Of a stretch of 64,000 bases of DNA, positions 25,180 to 36,779 are shown one piece after another. Numbering within the stretch: position 1 is the first letter of the stretch; every line of letters starts with the position of its first letter. Made by a program: the position numbers and the translations under genes. The notes under the pieces were generated by a model. The model was given only the letters and a program-made list of their open reading frames with translations, had not been told where the DNA came from and did no database searches. This DNA comes from Calliopum simillimum (lineage: Eukaryota > Arthropoda > Insecta > Diptera > Lauxaniidae), in assembly GCA_951812925.1 (NCBI GenBank), contig OX638368.1:3720001-3784000 (forward strand), given 5' to 3'.

Positions 25180-25950
25180 AGTCCAGGGTATATTCGCTTT
25201 GTCCTTCCGTTTGTAAAGCACAGAAGGATTCGTGGCAGGTATGGAAGTGTGTATGTATTCTTGATCAGCGTCACCTCCTGAGCCGATATAGCCATGTCCG
25301 TATTTCTGGCTGGATGGCTGGCTGTGCATGGAAATACATTTTTTTGGAAAACTGAGCAACATAACTGAATTAAATTTAGTACACTGCCTCCGTCGTCAAA
25401 GTTAACTAGCGGGATTGAAAATGAGCGAAATCGGTCAACGGACATGCCTACCGTCCATACAAAATATATATTCAAAATACAACTTTAGAATTATTTTTCA
25501 CTACAGTGCAACCAAAATATATATAAAACTTAGAATTGTAAGCGCAAGTTCTGAGAATAAACTGGGCGAATTCGGACAAGAGGACGAGGCACCTCCCATA
25601 TAAGCAAAAGCTTCAAAACGCCATTATGAAAACCTTTTTTGTAATAATCGAACTAAATTTTACTCAGAAACTATGAACTATAAATGCAAGCTCTGAGCAA
25701 AAACTAGACGAACACGGGCAAAAGAGTGTGGCACCTCCCATACAAGTAAATGCTGAGAAACACTATACTGAAGAGGTTTTTTGAGAAAATCCAACGAATT
25801 TTCACTCAGTCACTAAAAACTCTAAATGCAAGCTCGGAGCAAAAAATGGGTGAACTCGGACAAGAGGTTGTGGCACTTCCCATTTGAGCAGAATTTTTAA
25901 AATTCTGCAGTGTAGGGTCTATGCAAGGCCAAAAGTGACACCTTAACTAG
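25180..25950 (+). mobile_element. Helitron-like repeat family, copy 3
   Basis: Begins CCAGGGTATATTCGCTTTGTCC and ends CACCTTAACTAG next to TTTT. The hairpin is damaged (AAGGCCAAAA). The internal GGCACCTCCCATATAAGC units are present. It abuts the broken RTE-like LINE on its left. Confidence 0.72.
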
Positions 25951-26984
25951 TTTTATATTAAAAATGAACAATGTTTTTATGACGCTAAAGTCAATTTCAA
26001 ATTTTTTGTAAAAATACAGAATACGCGTGCAATTTCATTTCAGCAACGTTGAAAAATAAAACTTTTTCAGAGTCAGACGAAGTTTATCACTTGCCGTGAA
26101 ATCTTAACAGACTGTAAAATTGTAATTTAAGATGAGCAAAATTATATTAAAAGCTGAGATATCGATGCAAAAAACTATGACTTGTGAAATTTGCAATTGG
26201 GCACAGCAACTCACAGAGATGTCAAAATGACGTAGCTGATTAGCCAGTGCAATTATTTAATTAATACTCCAGATAGATAGCGCATTCTCCAAACCACTTC
26301 AAGACCAAGTCAAGTTAAAGAGATCATCATCATCACCAAACTGACCGCTCATTCATGTATTGTCCACTTGATAAATGGCATTGTTTTAATTGAGGTCAGT
26401 TGATATTGTGGTGGATTCATACCCTTCCTGCCGCCGCCATTCATGTTAATTGTTTAGAGTAGACAATATGGCCCGGTGTGCGTTTCAGACTTAAGTTATT
26501 CATTAATATGTACGAAGTAGTAACGTTTGTATGTTTGTACTTTAGAATTTTAACACATACAACTTGCCATTCATTAATTCACTCGTTCATTCATTGAACA
26601 AGGCTTCATTTCATATGCAGCGTTGGGTTGATTGTCGTTTTTGTTGCTGGGCTAAGTTTGTTGCCACGAATATTCGGTTCATTTAATAATTGAATTAAGT
26701 GCGTGTGAAAATTCAAAAAGCCGGTCGGTCAGTCGGTAGGTCAAGACTTCTTTATGGGTGTTATAATTTAATTTCACACATGCATACGCTTATGAATTTG
26801 CGTCTAGCGTTTGTGTATTCTAATACTTATGAGTTTGACGTTTGGTTTTGTCTTGTCAAAATTTATGACATGTCGATGTGAGCGCTGGAGAGTAGAAAAT
26901 CCAATTATGCGAAAGAGTCTGTTATGATTAAAACCATTAAACTTATTGTGTTAATCTCTTTCTGACAGAACAACAGGAAAAGTT

Positions 26985-28250
26985 GAGCATAAAAGTAATA
27001 TTTGAAAGGTTTTCTTATGAAAAAACAGGATTTTTGACAGAAAACAGGATGATTTTCTCTCATGAGCTTAAAAATTATAATTTGACAGGTTTTCATTTCT
27101 AAAGCAAAACAGGTTTTTTGACGGAAAAATTATTCACTTGGATACGTTTTTCGCATTTATCCACAGTTACCAACACAAATTTACCAAAAATTATCGTTTG
27201 GCAGGAAAATTTTTAAATAAAATGATATTTTTGTTTGAAGTTTGTGCATTTAACGAAAGTTACCAACATAAATAAACTGGCCAAAAATTATCAATTGACA
27301 GGTTTTCATATAAAAAAACAAAATTGATCAAAAATTATTATTTGATAGGTTTTCAAATAAAAAAAAAATAGGATTTTGAAAAATTATCTTTTGACTGGTT
27401 TCCATATAAAAAAAACATGATGTTTGACAGGAAATTTAGTAAATATGATGAGATTGTTGAGTTTTGTACATTTATCGAAAGTTACTAATACAAATTAACC
27501 AAGAATTATCATTTGATAGGTTCTCGTATCAAAGAAAACAAGATTTTGAAAAATTATCATTTGACAGGTTTTCATATTAAAAAAACTTGACGTTTGACAG
27601 GAGAAAGAGAAAAAAACAGGATTTTCGACAGGAAATGTATTTAATACGATGATTTTGTTTGATGTGTTTTGAGCATTCATCGAAAGTTACTTATACAAAT
27701 TTGATCAAAAATTATTATTTGATAGGTTTTCAAATAAAAAAACAGCATTTTGAAAAATTATCTTTTGACAGGAAAAAAAAAAAATACATGATGATTGACA
27801 GGAAATTTAGTAAATATGATGAGATTGTTGAGTTTTGTACATTTATCGAAAGTTACTAATACAAATTATCCAAGAATTATCATTTGACAGGTTTTCGTAT
27901 AAAAAAAACCTGATGTTGACAGGAGAAAAAGAAAAAAAAAACAGGATTTTTGACAGGAAATGTATTCAATAAGATGATTTAGTTTGATGTGTTTTGAGCA
28001 TTTATTAAAAGTTACTAATAGAAATTGATCAAAAATTATTATTTAATAGGTTTTCATATAAAAAAAAATAATAGGATTTTGAAATGTTATCATTTGACAG
28101 GTTTTTATATAAAGAACAGAATTTTTGACAGGAAATTTATTTAAAAAAATGCTGCTCTGCGGTTTGACAATTGTGAAAGTGGTACTAAATATTTTGAAGA
28201 TAAAAAAACAGGTTCTTTCGATCAAAAACACAGGTGGCAGGCTTAAGTAT
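26985..28250 (+). repeat. Complex tandem region built from TTTGACAGGTTTTCATATAA motifs
   Basis: Many short copies of (A)TTTGACAGGTTTTCATATAA-AAAACAGG and GACAGGAAAT occur. On top of this, a 91-bp block starting GAAATTTAGTAAATATGATG is nearly identical at 27431 and 27802 (371 bp apart). Another block starting GGAAATGTATT occurs at about 27637 and 27957. It is non-coding. Confidence 0.75.
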
Positions 28251-28254
28251 TAAA

Positions 28255-29860
28255 AAGCAGGAGTATACTGCTAAAAGCAGGTTATATTAACACATTAAGT
28301 AAATACACTACTTGGATGGTTTCACAAATAACGAGTTTCTATAAAAAAAACTTTTAAGATCAATAAGCTCAAATTTATAAGCAAACGGTGAGATATTGCA
28401 TCTTTTACATTGACAAAGGTATGAAAATAAGTGAGATTTGCTTACGTAATAACTGCACTTACGTATACGCATTCATTTGCGTTTTAGTGAACATTTTTGA
28501 TTGAAAAATAAATGCATTTAATTGAAAACTAAAAAATTTGATAAAAAAAACCAGAAAAATTAAAGAATGTTCATGAATGTGATACCTAATGCCGCATCAC
28601 ATCACCGCGACATGTGTGTGATAAAAATAATTACGCACGTACGTCGTTTGTCGTCTTTCGGGGCTGTAAATTGTGAGTTGTATGACAATTCGTACGTTCG
28701 TACGTTGCGTGTGCGTCAAATAATTGTAACGGAATGTCGTCGCATGCCAACAGCTGCTTCATTGAATGTAAATGCGAATCGTTTTAATGCAGATTTTAAT
28801 GCATCGTAATGAGGTGTAAATTTGTAAGCGATTTGTCGCTACCACGACATTTACATGAAAACGTGATGAATTGTTTTCTTAGATCTACAATGCAGATTCC
28901 ACATAAATAAAAATAGATTTCATTCATTATTTGACCAGATATGAATAGCTCGTTTGGTGCAGTTCCTTTATAACCAGATTTCTGCGAGGAAAACACAAAA
29001 GATATCAATATAATTTAAAGTTATATAATGATACTTCCAACTGTCTGATCAAGTTTTTTTGTCTAAAATGTCTTCTTCTATTTTTGAATCCGAAAAAATC
29101 TAAAGTCAAATAACTAACGAAATCTTTTTCAGTGGAAAAGATTTAAAAAGAATTCCACTAACAGCCGAACAAAAAACCTTGCAATCGCACGATAATGGAA
29201 ACTTTACAATTGCGAAAAATTATTGTAAGAATTTTCACCAAAAGAACGCTAAATAAACGAACAAATTGAAAATTTTATCAAATAGAATGAAAATTTGCTA
29301 AGCAATTTACAATAGCAACAACAACAACAATAGCAATTGTGTAAACAATTTGTGAGAAACCCTTTAGAAAAAAATCGAAAAAAATCAGAAAAAAACAAAA
29401 TTTTATTGGCACACAAAACAGCCAAGAAAAGAAACTACGCAGCAAACTGACGGACACAACAGAATCTTAAGTGAACGCAATTCAAGTGAAGGCGCTCAAG
29501 AAAGTACTATGGTCATACACACATACATACGTACATACTCGTATGTGCATAGAGAGGATGTTAAATACGTAGTAGAAGTAGTAGTAGTGGCAATATGTAT
29601 TTAAATAAAAGTACTTTAAATTTACAAATAAATACGAAATTAATGCAAATATTTATTATTGCAAACACTAAGCAAAATTTAATGTAATACGAATCAGCAT
29701 TTAGGTCTTTGCTGAAATTTACATTCTCTTACTTACAGGAATTACAAAATTATTTGCTTATAGGCTAGGCAGACAACAGCTCAAATCCGGATTATATGTA
29801 GACGTAACTATGCGTAACTATTGCATGACTTTAGTCATTTTTTAAATACATATTTTTTAG
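28255..29860. other. Intron-like sequence with a CpG-rich patch at 28610-28750
   Basis: The patch contains ACGTACGT and TTCGTACGTTCGTACG palindromes, unusual here, but no promoter or open frame that I can support. 29490-29560 holds CATACATACGTACATAC simple sequence. Confidence 0.4.
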
Positions 29861-30004
29861 ACATTGACTAAAAGAAAATTTCCCAATGCAGGGGCCAACA
29901 AACTCTAAAACATCAAAAAACAAGTTTAATAGTGAGATAAGAATCAGAAAAGCTATTTAGAATTTTTTGGCCCCTGAATTGGGAAATTTTCTGTTAGTCA
30001 ATGT
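29861..30004. mobile_element. 144-bp hairpin MITE
   Basis: Inverted ends of about 50 bp: ACATTGACTAAAAGAAAATT continuing TCCCAATGCAGGGGCC on the left, and the same with three or four changes on the right in reverse complement. The loop is about 45 bp. The whole unit would fold into one long hairpin. No clear target duplication is visible. Confidence 0.72.
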
Positions 30005-30228
30005 GTGAAGCGTGTGATATCTCAAATTTTTCACTCGGATTCAATGTATAAAAGAAATAATATCTGATACTTAACTTTAGAAATATATTGTTTTTTTTTT
30101 TTAACTTAAATATGCACAAGAAACGTATTTTCGAAATTTCACCCCAAAACTTTGAAACTATGTTTTGGATAAAAGTTGTTGTCCCAAGATCATAACAAAA
30201 TCACATATGGAAAAGTTTTTTAAACACA

Positions 30229-30611
30229 TTAACCCGCTATGTCCTGTTTTGGTAGGACTGTTTGACCCCTTTCCCAAAAAGGGGTTATAATGGGATAAAA
30301 TATTACACCAAATACTCTACGGAAAATTTCATTAAGGGTCACCAAAGTCAAAAAATGCTTAAAATTTAAGAATAATACCTTAAAAAATTTAATTAACATG
30401 AAATGTATGAAGTCTTTATTGATATTGACTATTTTTTGGCCTTCGCGGTAAATTTTCGACTTTTTAGTGTTCGGCATTTATCACTGAAATTTTATAGCAA
30501 ATATTTCTGTGGTACATATTGATCCATTTTTCCCCCGTTTAAGGGGTAATTTTTGTAACTTTTTGAGAAATAGTCAAAAATGACTAATTTGTATGGGATG
30601 TAGAGGGTTAA
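30229..30611. mobile_element. piggyBac-type MITE flanked by TTAA
   Basis: TTAA at 30229-30232 is followed by CCCGCTATGTCC. The other side reads GGATGTAGAGGG then TTAA at 30608-30611. TTAA target duplication plus CCC...GGG ends is the piggyBac-superfamily signature. The 375-bp body has no coding capacity, and the inverted repeats are short and imperfect (about 12 bp). Confidence 0.65.
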
Positions 30612-30779
30612 AGTTTTCTACAAAATATTCCCCTTAGCATCCTTCATGGGTCTTTAGAAGACATGATATGTCTCATATGTAAGAAACGTAAAATGTATAG
30701 AAAACTTCAAAGACCGATTTATAAAAATTTCGACCTGATCCACCCCCTCCTGAAAAATATGAACAACAGCATGTTCACA

Positions 30780-31226
30780 AGCGAAATCGACCCCTAAAAC
30801 CACGCAAGATTCTTTTTTATAAGTTTTGACATTTCAAACAGTTTACAAATGAAAAAAAAAAGAATCTTGCATAGTTTTAGGGGGCGATTTTCATATTTTG
30901 TACTGAAGTTTTAGATTTGCTATAATTTATTCAATTTCAATAATTTGAGGAAACTTTGTGAAAATGAATTTTATGATTTTTTATAGGCTTCAATTTTCTG
31001 AAGTGTCCTTGGCACCTAAGGGTGGTAGAAACTGAGATAATGAGTACAACTAGTCGAAAAAAACATTTTAGATAAAGTTATTCTATGAGTGAAATATAGC
31101 CCACATTAAGACATTTACAACGATATGCTTTACGTGATAATCGGAAATCAAATAGCGTATTATTTTTTTTTTCCTTTAAAAATCAAAATCGATAAGCTTT
31201 CTAAAAGGGGGGCTTACAGCGAACTG
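30780..31226 (+). repeat. Second, inverted copy of the 586-bp MITE family (incomplete)
   Basis: Blocks such as GAGGAAACTTTGTG, GTCCTTGGCACCTAAGGGTGGTAGAAACTGAGATAATGAGTAC and GACATTTACAACGATATG match the minus strand of 56540-57020 in the same order. The stem-loop at 30790-30890 (CCCTAAAACCACGCAAGATTC with its complement) is retained. The right end, GGGGGGCTTACAGCGAACT, is recognisable but the left terminus is lost. Confidence 0.65.
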
Positions 31227-31816
31227 GAAACAGATTAGCAGATTTAAATTTAGAACTGATTTCATTATAGCCAGTTTAAAAATATTGTATGAAATTTAAA
31301 GTCAAAGTGCCAGTTAAAGTTCCAATTGAGGTCCTTATAATCATATTTTTTCACGATTTTTAGTCTTTAGAAAAATTTTATTTTTTTAAAATTTCCTGTA
31401 GAAAATTTTACGTTTAGAAAGCAAAAAGATATAAACTGAATTGTGTAAGCAAATTCCGTGTTTTCTTCTTTTTTGTTTTTTTATTTTATAAAAAACTATT
31501 CATTTTATGGGAAGGGTTTTTTGGGAAAAAATACTTTTCTACATTTTTACAAAAGCAACAACGGAAACCAAAAGAGAATACAAAAATGCAAACGGCTAAA
31601 GTTTTACGCTTTTAAACAAAAAAAAAAAAAATCAATGGTCGTTGACTACCTTAAACAAAAACAAAAAACAAAGAATTTATTTGATGACACAAAACTAAAT
31701 TTAAAAGTTCGAAAAATCACAAAATAAAAATACTTTTAAGCATAGCAACAAATTGTTGCGGTCAAACAAATGTAAATGGATGTTACGGGGGAAAAGTGCT
31801 CAAGAATTGAAAAAAA

Positions 31817-32742
31817 CTAGTAAGGGTGGTATCTTTGGCCTGGCCAAAAACTAAATACCCTACACTGCATTTCAAGTATATTATTAGGAGAGTATAAGAA
31901 AAAATTGCTTGTATGGGAAGTGCATTTACTGTTCTGAGTGTGAGTAAAATTCGGTTAGGTTTTCTTTAAAAATTCTTTCAGTATAGCATTTTGAAACTTT
32001 CGCTTATATGGTAGGTGCCACGCCCTCTAATCCTACTTCGCCTACTTTAAGCTCAGAGTTTACAATTATTGTTCTTCGTGTTTGAGTGAAATTTGGTTGG
32101 ATTATCTCAAAAAACACTTTCATTTTATAATTTTGAAACATTTGCTAATATGGGAGGTTCCACGCCCTCTTGTCCGAGTTTACCTAGGTCTTGCGTATAG
32201 CATGCATTTATAGATCCGAGTGTTCGAGTGTAATTTGGTTGGGTTATCTCAAAAAACGCTTTCCGTATAACATTTTGAAACTTTTGTTTATATAGGAGGT
32301 GCCACGCCCTCTAGTCTGAATTCGCCTAGTTTTTGCTCAGGGTTTATGTTTACTTTCCCTAGTATTTATGTGTATTTTGCTTCTGTTATTGCGAATAATG
32401 TTGTTATTATTGCATTTTGAATATATTTTTTGTATAGGCGGTAGGCGTGTCCGTTGACCGATTTCGCTCATTTTCAATCCCCCGAGCTAACTTTTACGAC
32501 GAAGGCAGAATACCAAATTTCATTGAATTATGTAGCTCAGTTTTCACAAAAAATGTATTTCCACACACATCCAGCCACCCAGCCAGCCAGCCAGCAAGCC
32601 AGCCAGACAGACGGACATGGCTATATCGACTCAGGAGGTGACGCTGATCAAGAATATATATACTTTTTTATATCTGCCACGCCTCCTTCTCTGCGTTACA
32701 AACGGAAGGACAAAGTGAATATACCCTGGGTGTAGGGTATAA
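31817..32742 (-). mobile_element. Helitron-like repeat family, copy 4
   Basis: Terminal CTAG lies at 31817-31820, followed inward by a perfect hairpin (TTTGGCCTGGCCAAA). The far end reads ATATACCCTGGGTGTAGGGTAT, the intact opposite terminus. Internal units with GGTGCCACGCCCTCT recur. This is the best-preserved copy at both ends. It lies 660 bp upstream of the LDLa exon. Confidence 0.75.
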
Positions 32743-33360
32743 AAACCATGTGGCTCTTGATTCGAAACTTCATAAACGTACTATTGCATTTTCGATATTT
32801 GAAATTGAAAGCGAAACTAAATGAGACAACTTGTGTCAACAGCATCTTTGGAAATTCAAGCTTATGCTTTTCAACTTTCAATACAAAACTTTGTTGTTTT
32901 CTGTAAAATATTACTTTTTTTTTTTGGTGCTTCCATCTTTGCATTTTCAATTTGGTTTTCAAAATTGCTGCAAATGATTCAACTTTTTTTGTTTTTTTTT
33001 TTTTTTGATTCAGGGATTTTCTTGTCTAGTTTGCTGGGACTTTTTTTTTTTTTGGGTTTCGCGTTTTATCTTGTGAAAAGTTTTATTGTCACTGCCGTCG
33101 CTGTTTTCTGTTGGCTGCTGCAGGAAAATTGATTTTTATGTATAAAATTTAAGTTCTGACAAGTTTTTGGATTAAAAAAGTTTAAATGAGAAACAGAGCA
33201 TTGTGTTTTTTCTGTACATACACATGCATTACGTGCGGTGGTGTTTTTTTTTTTTTTTGATGCTCTGCGCGGAAATTTGACTTTTTTAGCTGTTACGTTT
33301 TCGCTTACATAACTATGTACATGTTATTTATCTTTTTCTGTTTCCGAAAAAAAGTTTGAT

Positions 33361-33400
33361 TCAATTTATTTTTAATTTTTTTTTCCTTTTTTAATTTCAG
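33361..33400 (+). promoter_or_regulatory. 3' splice acceptor with polypyrimidine tract
   Basis: A strongly T-rich stretch ends in TTAATTTCAG immediately before the LDLa exon. AG at 33399-33400 is the acceptor dinucleotide, because reading from 33401 keeps the six-cysteine frame open. A TTAAT-like sequence close to the tract could serve as branch point, but this is not certain. Confidence 0.75.
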
Positions 33401-33541
33401 CACAAAATCTACTCAAAAAATGTGAAAACAAACAGTTCCAGTGCAACAATGGTGATTGCATTCCGATACGTTTTGTCTGCGATGGTGACTCTGACTGCGG
33501 CGATCACAGCGATGAACAGATACCGGAATGCAAATTCAGAG
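33401..33541 (+). CDS. Internal exon encoding one LDL-receptor class A (LDLa) domain of a host gene
   Basis: This 141-bp exon encodes about 47 residues of an extracellular protein. The frame reads AQNLLKK followed by a complete six-cysteine LDLa module: C-x4-FQC-x5-C-IPIRF-VC-x5-DC-x5-SDE-x4-C. LDLa modules bind calcium through the acidic [12 protein letters not shown] stretch and usually contact lipoprotein or protein ligands. The exon starts directly after a T-rich tract ending TTTCAG and stops before GTAGGT. It begins with the last two bases of a codon and ends with the first base of another, so it is phase 1-1 and a multiple of three, as is usual for LDLa exons. The gene could be a lipophorin/LDL-receptor relative, because the [13 protein letters not shown] style suits that group, but megalin-like, perlecan-like or other LDLa proteins are not excluded. 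I see no second exon in the window. Confidence 0.82.
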
Positions 33542-33547
33542 GTAGGT
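33542..33547 (+). promoter_or_regulatory. 5' splice donor GTAGGT
   Basis: The exon ends CAGAG and is followed by GTAGGT, a good match to the animal donor consensus. The cut leaves one base of a split codon, giving phase 1 on the downstream side, the same phase as the upstream boundary. Confidence 0.75.
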
Positions 33548-34218
33548 TTGCGTAGTTATATTTATTTTGTATTTTATCTTAAATTGAGCATTCAAAAACG
33601 TGTACTGTCAGATGGAAATTATTGACATAAAAAAGGCTGTAGTTTTTATGTGAAATAGTTACCATTTACAAAACAAAAAGCATACTATTTACTCATTGAA
33701 AAGTCGATATACACAAGTAACTGAAGGCCACAGATAGAAAAATCGTGTATTTTGTTTATTTCATTGCAAAAGTAATTAAGGTCTAAAAGTATGCAAAGAA
33801 TTTTTGATAGTAGCTTAAGTGATAATTATAGCTGAGAAAGGGTTTGTGTTCTAACTAAAACAACTGCAGTAAATATGCGCAAATTAACAAACAGTAGGTT
33901 TGCGCTATCTCAACATTTAGTAAGCATCAAAATTTACTAGAATCATTGAGAAAATTCTTATGCAAAGCAATATTGCCGTAAATTGCATAAAAATGGAATG
34001 TAAATGGATTCGTCTACGAAGCTGTTGTAACCGCTGACGTACGAATGCAGTGCAGTTTTGGTTTGATTGTAGTACAATACATTTCAAGATTATTGAGTAA
34101 AGGATATTTGCCCAGTAGAACGAAAGAAGAGCTAATGTTAGTTAGAATTAATAAAAACGAATAGATATTTCCTAGTAGTCAAAATTCGGCCACATATAAA
34201 TTTAATAATTTATGTAGG

Positions 34219-35350
34219 AGAATAGTGTCGTCTGCGGGCATGGGTCGGGTGTGAGCACCCCCCGTAGCTTTTGACAGAAAACAAATAATGCTGTTCTGAC
34301 AAATGTTAAGCGCATGCTATGACAGCACGAAGTTTTTGTGCATTTACCGGAGCAAACAGACGCATTTGCTTTGTGCTGAGAAGAAAATAATTTTTGAATG
34401 AATGAAAGTCATCACAAAAGTTTTTTCAATAATTTTCCAAGTGCGATAAATCGAAGTGAATCAATCGAAAAGCTGAATGCAATCTATATTTATGCAGTAA
34501 ATTCATTATTTATTGTAATTCAAAACCAAATACAACCAAAATGTTCAAACAACAGAATTTGCTTATTGCTTTTCAAAGTGGCTATCAAAGTCGGTCGTGG
34601 TCACCCAATTGGATCGGCTGTGGGCACCCCTCTTTTTTTGAATTAAAGCATGCGTTTTACTGAAATATCGCCGTGGATGTCAACATAACAAACTTTAATG
34701 GTGTTCTCAGGTCTTTTTACGCATTTTTAGTAGAATGGAAAGAACCAATTGGCCCGTTATAGATATCGCAAAAAAAAAGTTGTTTTCACTAAATGTGGGT
34801 GGTAAGGTGGCAAACCACTTTGTAAAAAATCTCGGTATTGAGTTTCCAGACAAGTGGACCGAGGAGCAGATGGCGAAAATGGATTGATACAAAAAAATCA
34901 TGCTTGGCAAAAGAGCAATGTAAACGCCGAAGGCAATCAAGTCTGGTTTCAGGGCAACAGGCATAATGCCATTCGATCCAGACGTTTTCAGTGACGCTGA
35001 TTTTGTTAAAGCCGTTGAGCAGAATTGGTTGAATTTGTGTGAGTCAATGTTTACAAAATAAATTAATTTTACTTTCTTCTTTTTTTCTTCATTTGATTGC
35101 GTTTTACTTCATATTTTCGCAATTTTATCGCATTTTCTAAGGGTGCCCAGAACCGACCCAACATTTTTTTTTTGTCAAAAATCACTTCACTATTTTTTAT
35201 ACAATTTTTCCAACTGACGAAATCAATTTACTTTCTTCACTAGTAGTAAGCTAATTTCTTTGGCTTTCCAATGATACCAATATGTCTGCATAACATACAT
35301 TTGGTCAAAAGTTATGAGTCGAAAAAGTTGCACACAACCGACACTATTCC
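34219..35350. mobile_element. Candidate non-autonomous DNA element carrying the pogo-like remnant
   Basis: The left side reads GAATAGTGTCGTCTGCGGGC and the reverse complement of the right side reads GAATAGTGTCGGTTGTGTGC, sharing the first 11 bases and most of the rest. Just inside, the motif GGGTCGG-TGTG-GCACCC occurs at 34243, again at about 34602, and inverted at about 35158. The ends may therefore be compound, or one element may be nested in another. The pogo-like transposase remnant lies between the inner pair. No clean target duplication is visible. Confidence 0.45.
34735..35061 (+). pseudogene. Pogo/jerky-like transposase remnant with internal deletion
   Basis: Reading from ATG 34735 gives MERTNWPVID...HFVKNLGIEFPDKWTEEQMAKMD, then TGA, YKKIMLGKRAM, then TAA, and finally SGFRATGIMPFDPDVFSDADF...LCESMFTK and a terminal TAA. 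The first part resembles the CENP-B-type DNA-binding region of pogo/jerky transposases (the FP-x-W-...-DWY-x-FM pattern). The last part resembles their C-terminal GF-x-ATGI-PF-P-D-VF block. The whole catalytic DDE core between them is absent. Two in-frame stops make it a dead coding remnant, probably carried by a non-autonomous element. Confidence 0.6.
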
Positions 35351-35899
35351 TCTGCTTTTAGATATTTACTAATTGGTTTTGTTATTTGGGACAAAATGTA
35401 AAGCGAAACGTAAACAAAACAAATGTCATGAAAACACTTTTTTACTTTTTGACTTGCTCTTTGTGCTTCATCCTATTTTCAGCTTTATGTAGCTTTTTTT
35501 GTTGTTATTATATGAAAATTTGTATTACCTGGTTTTGAAGGCAATGTTATGAAATAATTTTAAGTTTGTGCAAATCTACACATAAATACCTTTCTTATGG
35601 TAAACAGGGTGAGCGAGAATTGGTAGAACACCGGAAAATGTAAGTTTTGTGGGACCATTCTGTATAGCCATTCTTAGTACCGTTTTTCGAAATTTGAAAA
35701 GCGAACGGAAATAAAGCCATTGGAGGATTGAGATAGAGTTTTATGAAAACCGGTATTAGTTTGGAACCGCTTTGGTACTTTGATTGTGTAGCCAATTAAA
35801 ATACCTTTCTTATGACACCAATATTATTAAAATCTATCTATGCCATTAAAGAAAAAGAACTTTACCATTTCCTGTAGCTACCCTATAAGACTGAAAACG

Positions 35900-36257
35900 G
35901 AGGTACTCAAAAGCGGCCAAAAAATAGCGGCCAACAAAAAAGGGCCAAAAAATAGCGGCCAAATAAAAAAGGTTCCAAATATAAAAGGGGCCAATCGCGG
36001 CCGAAGGCCGCCGCGAAGCCGGTTTTGGATTTTTGGAGTTTTAAATCCTGAGCTGCGGCCACAGGCCGCCCACTTACCCCTACTCTTATGAAAATTTACT
36101 GTGGCTAGCAAACTAGGTGTTGGATACATTATTGACTGACTCTTTTTTCCTTTGGCCGCTAATTTTTTGGCTCCTTTTTGTATTTGGCCCCTTTTTTTGG
36201 CCGCTATTTTTTGGCCCCTTTTTTTTGGCCGCTATTTTTTGCCCGTTTTTGAGTGGA
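35900..36257. repeat. Foldback repeat with GGCC-A-tract arms and GC-rich centre
   Basis: The left arm (35900-35998) is a run of GGCCAAAAAATAGC-type units. The right arm (36155-36257) is its reverse complement, GGCCGCTATTTTTTGGCCCC. CACTCAAAA-like tips lie outside both arms. The centre is unusually GC-rich for this window (GCGGCCGAAGGCCGCCGCGAAGCC). The sub-repeat period is about 27 bp. Confidence 0.75.
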
Positions 36258-36484
36258 ATCCCTGAAAACAGCATTTTCTCCAACCTCAAGCAAGGATATC
36301 TCGAAATCTTGAAGGTATTTTGACAATTCTGAGGACGCAGTTCGGTTCTGCGTCAAAAGGTTGATAAGACTGCATGTAAGAAGTATTGTGTTCAGACAAG
36401 TGAGTGCCTACGGTTGTTTGACCGATATCGCTTTTAATATATTTCAAGCTTCTCTGAAGTCCTTCGACCCTCAGCGACTTTTTT

Positions 36485-36775
36485 TGTTATTATTAGTTTT
36501 TCAACATTTTCCGCTTTTTTACATATAAGAATGTTTCTTTTGGATTTTTTTCAAAATTTTCGACCTTTTCAACAATTAACGATTTTTTTGTCGCATTAAT
36601 ATTTTTTTGACTATACGAAAATTTATGAAATTTTTTTTCAAGTTTTTCAACCTTTTTGATCTTGCTCAATGCTTATTAAATTTTTGAAATAATTTTGACC
36701 TCTACAACGTTTTTCCAACCTCTCAACATTTTTCTACCCTCTCAAAGCCCTTCAACTTTTTCAACAATTTCAAGA
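36485..36775 (+). repeat. Degenerate TTTTTCAACCTTTT repeat
   Basis: Many loose copies of TTTTTCAAC-TTTT, CTCTCAACATTTTTC and similar within about 290 bp. Probably an old simple-repeat expansion. Confidence 0.45.
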
Positions 36776-36779
36776 ATTT

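Noticed and set aside
32447..32735. Overlapping frames of 64 and 93 codons rich in PASQ
   Set aside because: They are shadows of copy 4 of the Helitron-like family, including its CCAGCCAGC microsatellite.
32821..33132. 103-codon frame just upstream of the LDLa exon
   Set aside because: Phenylalanine-rich reading of the T-rich intron end. It has no signal-peptide logic or splice link to the exon.
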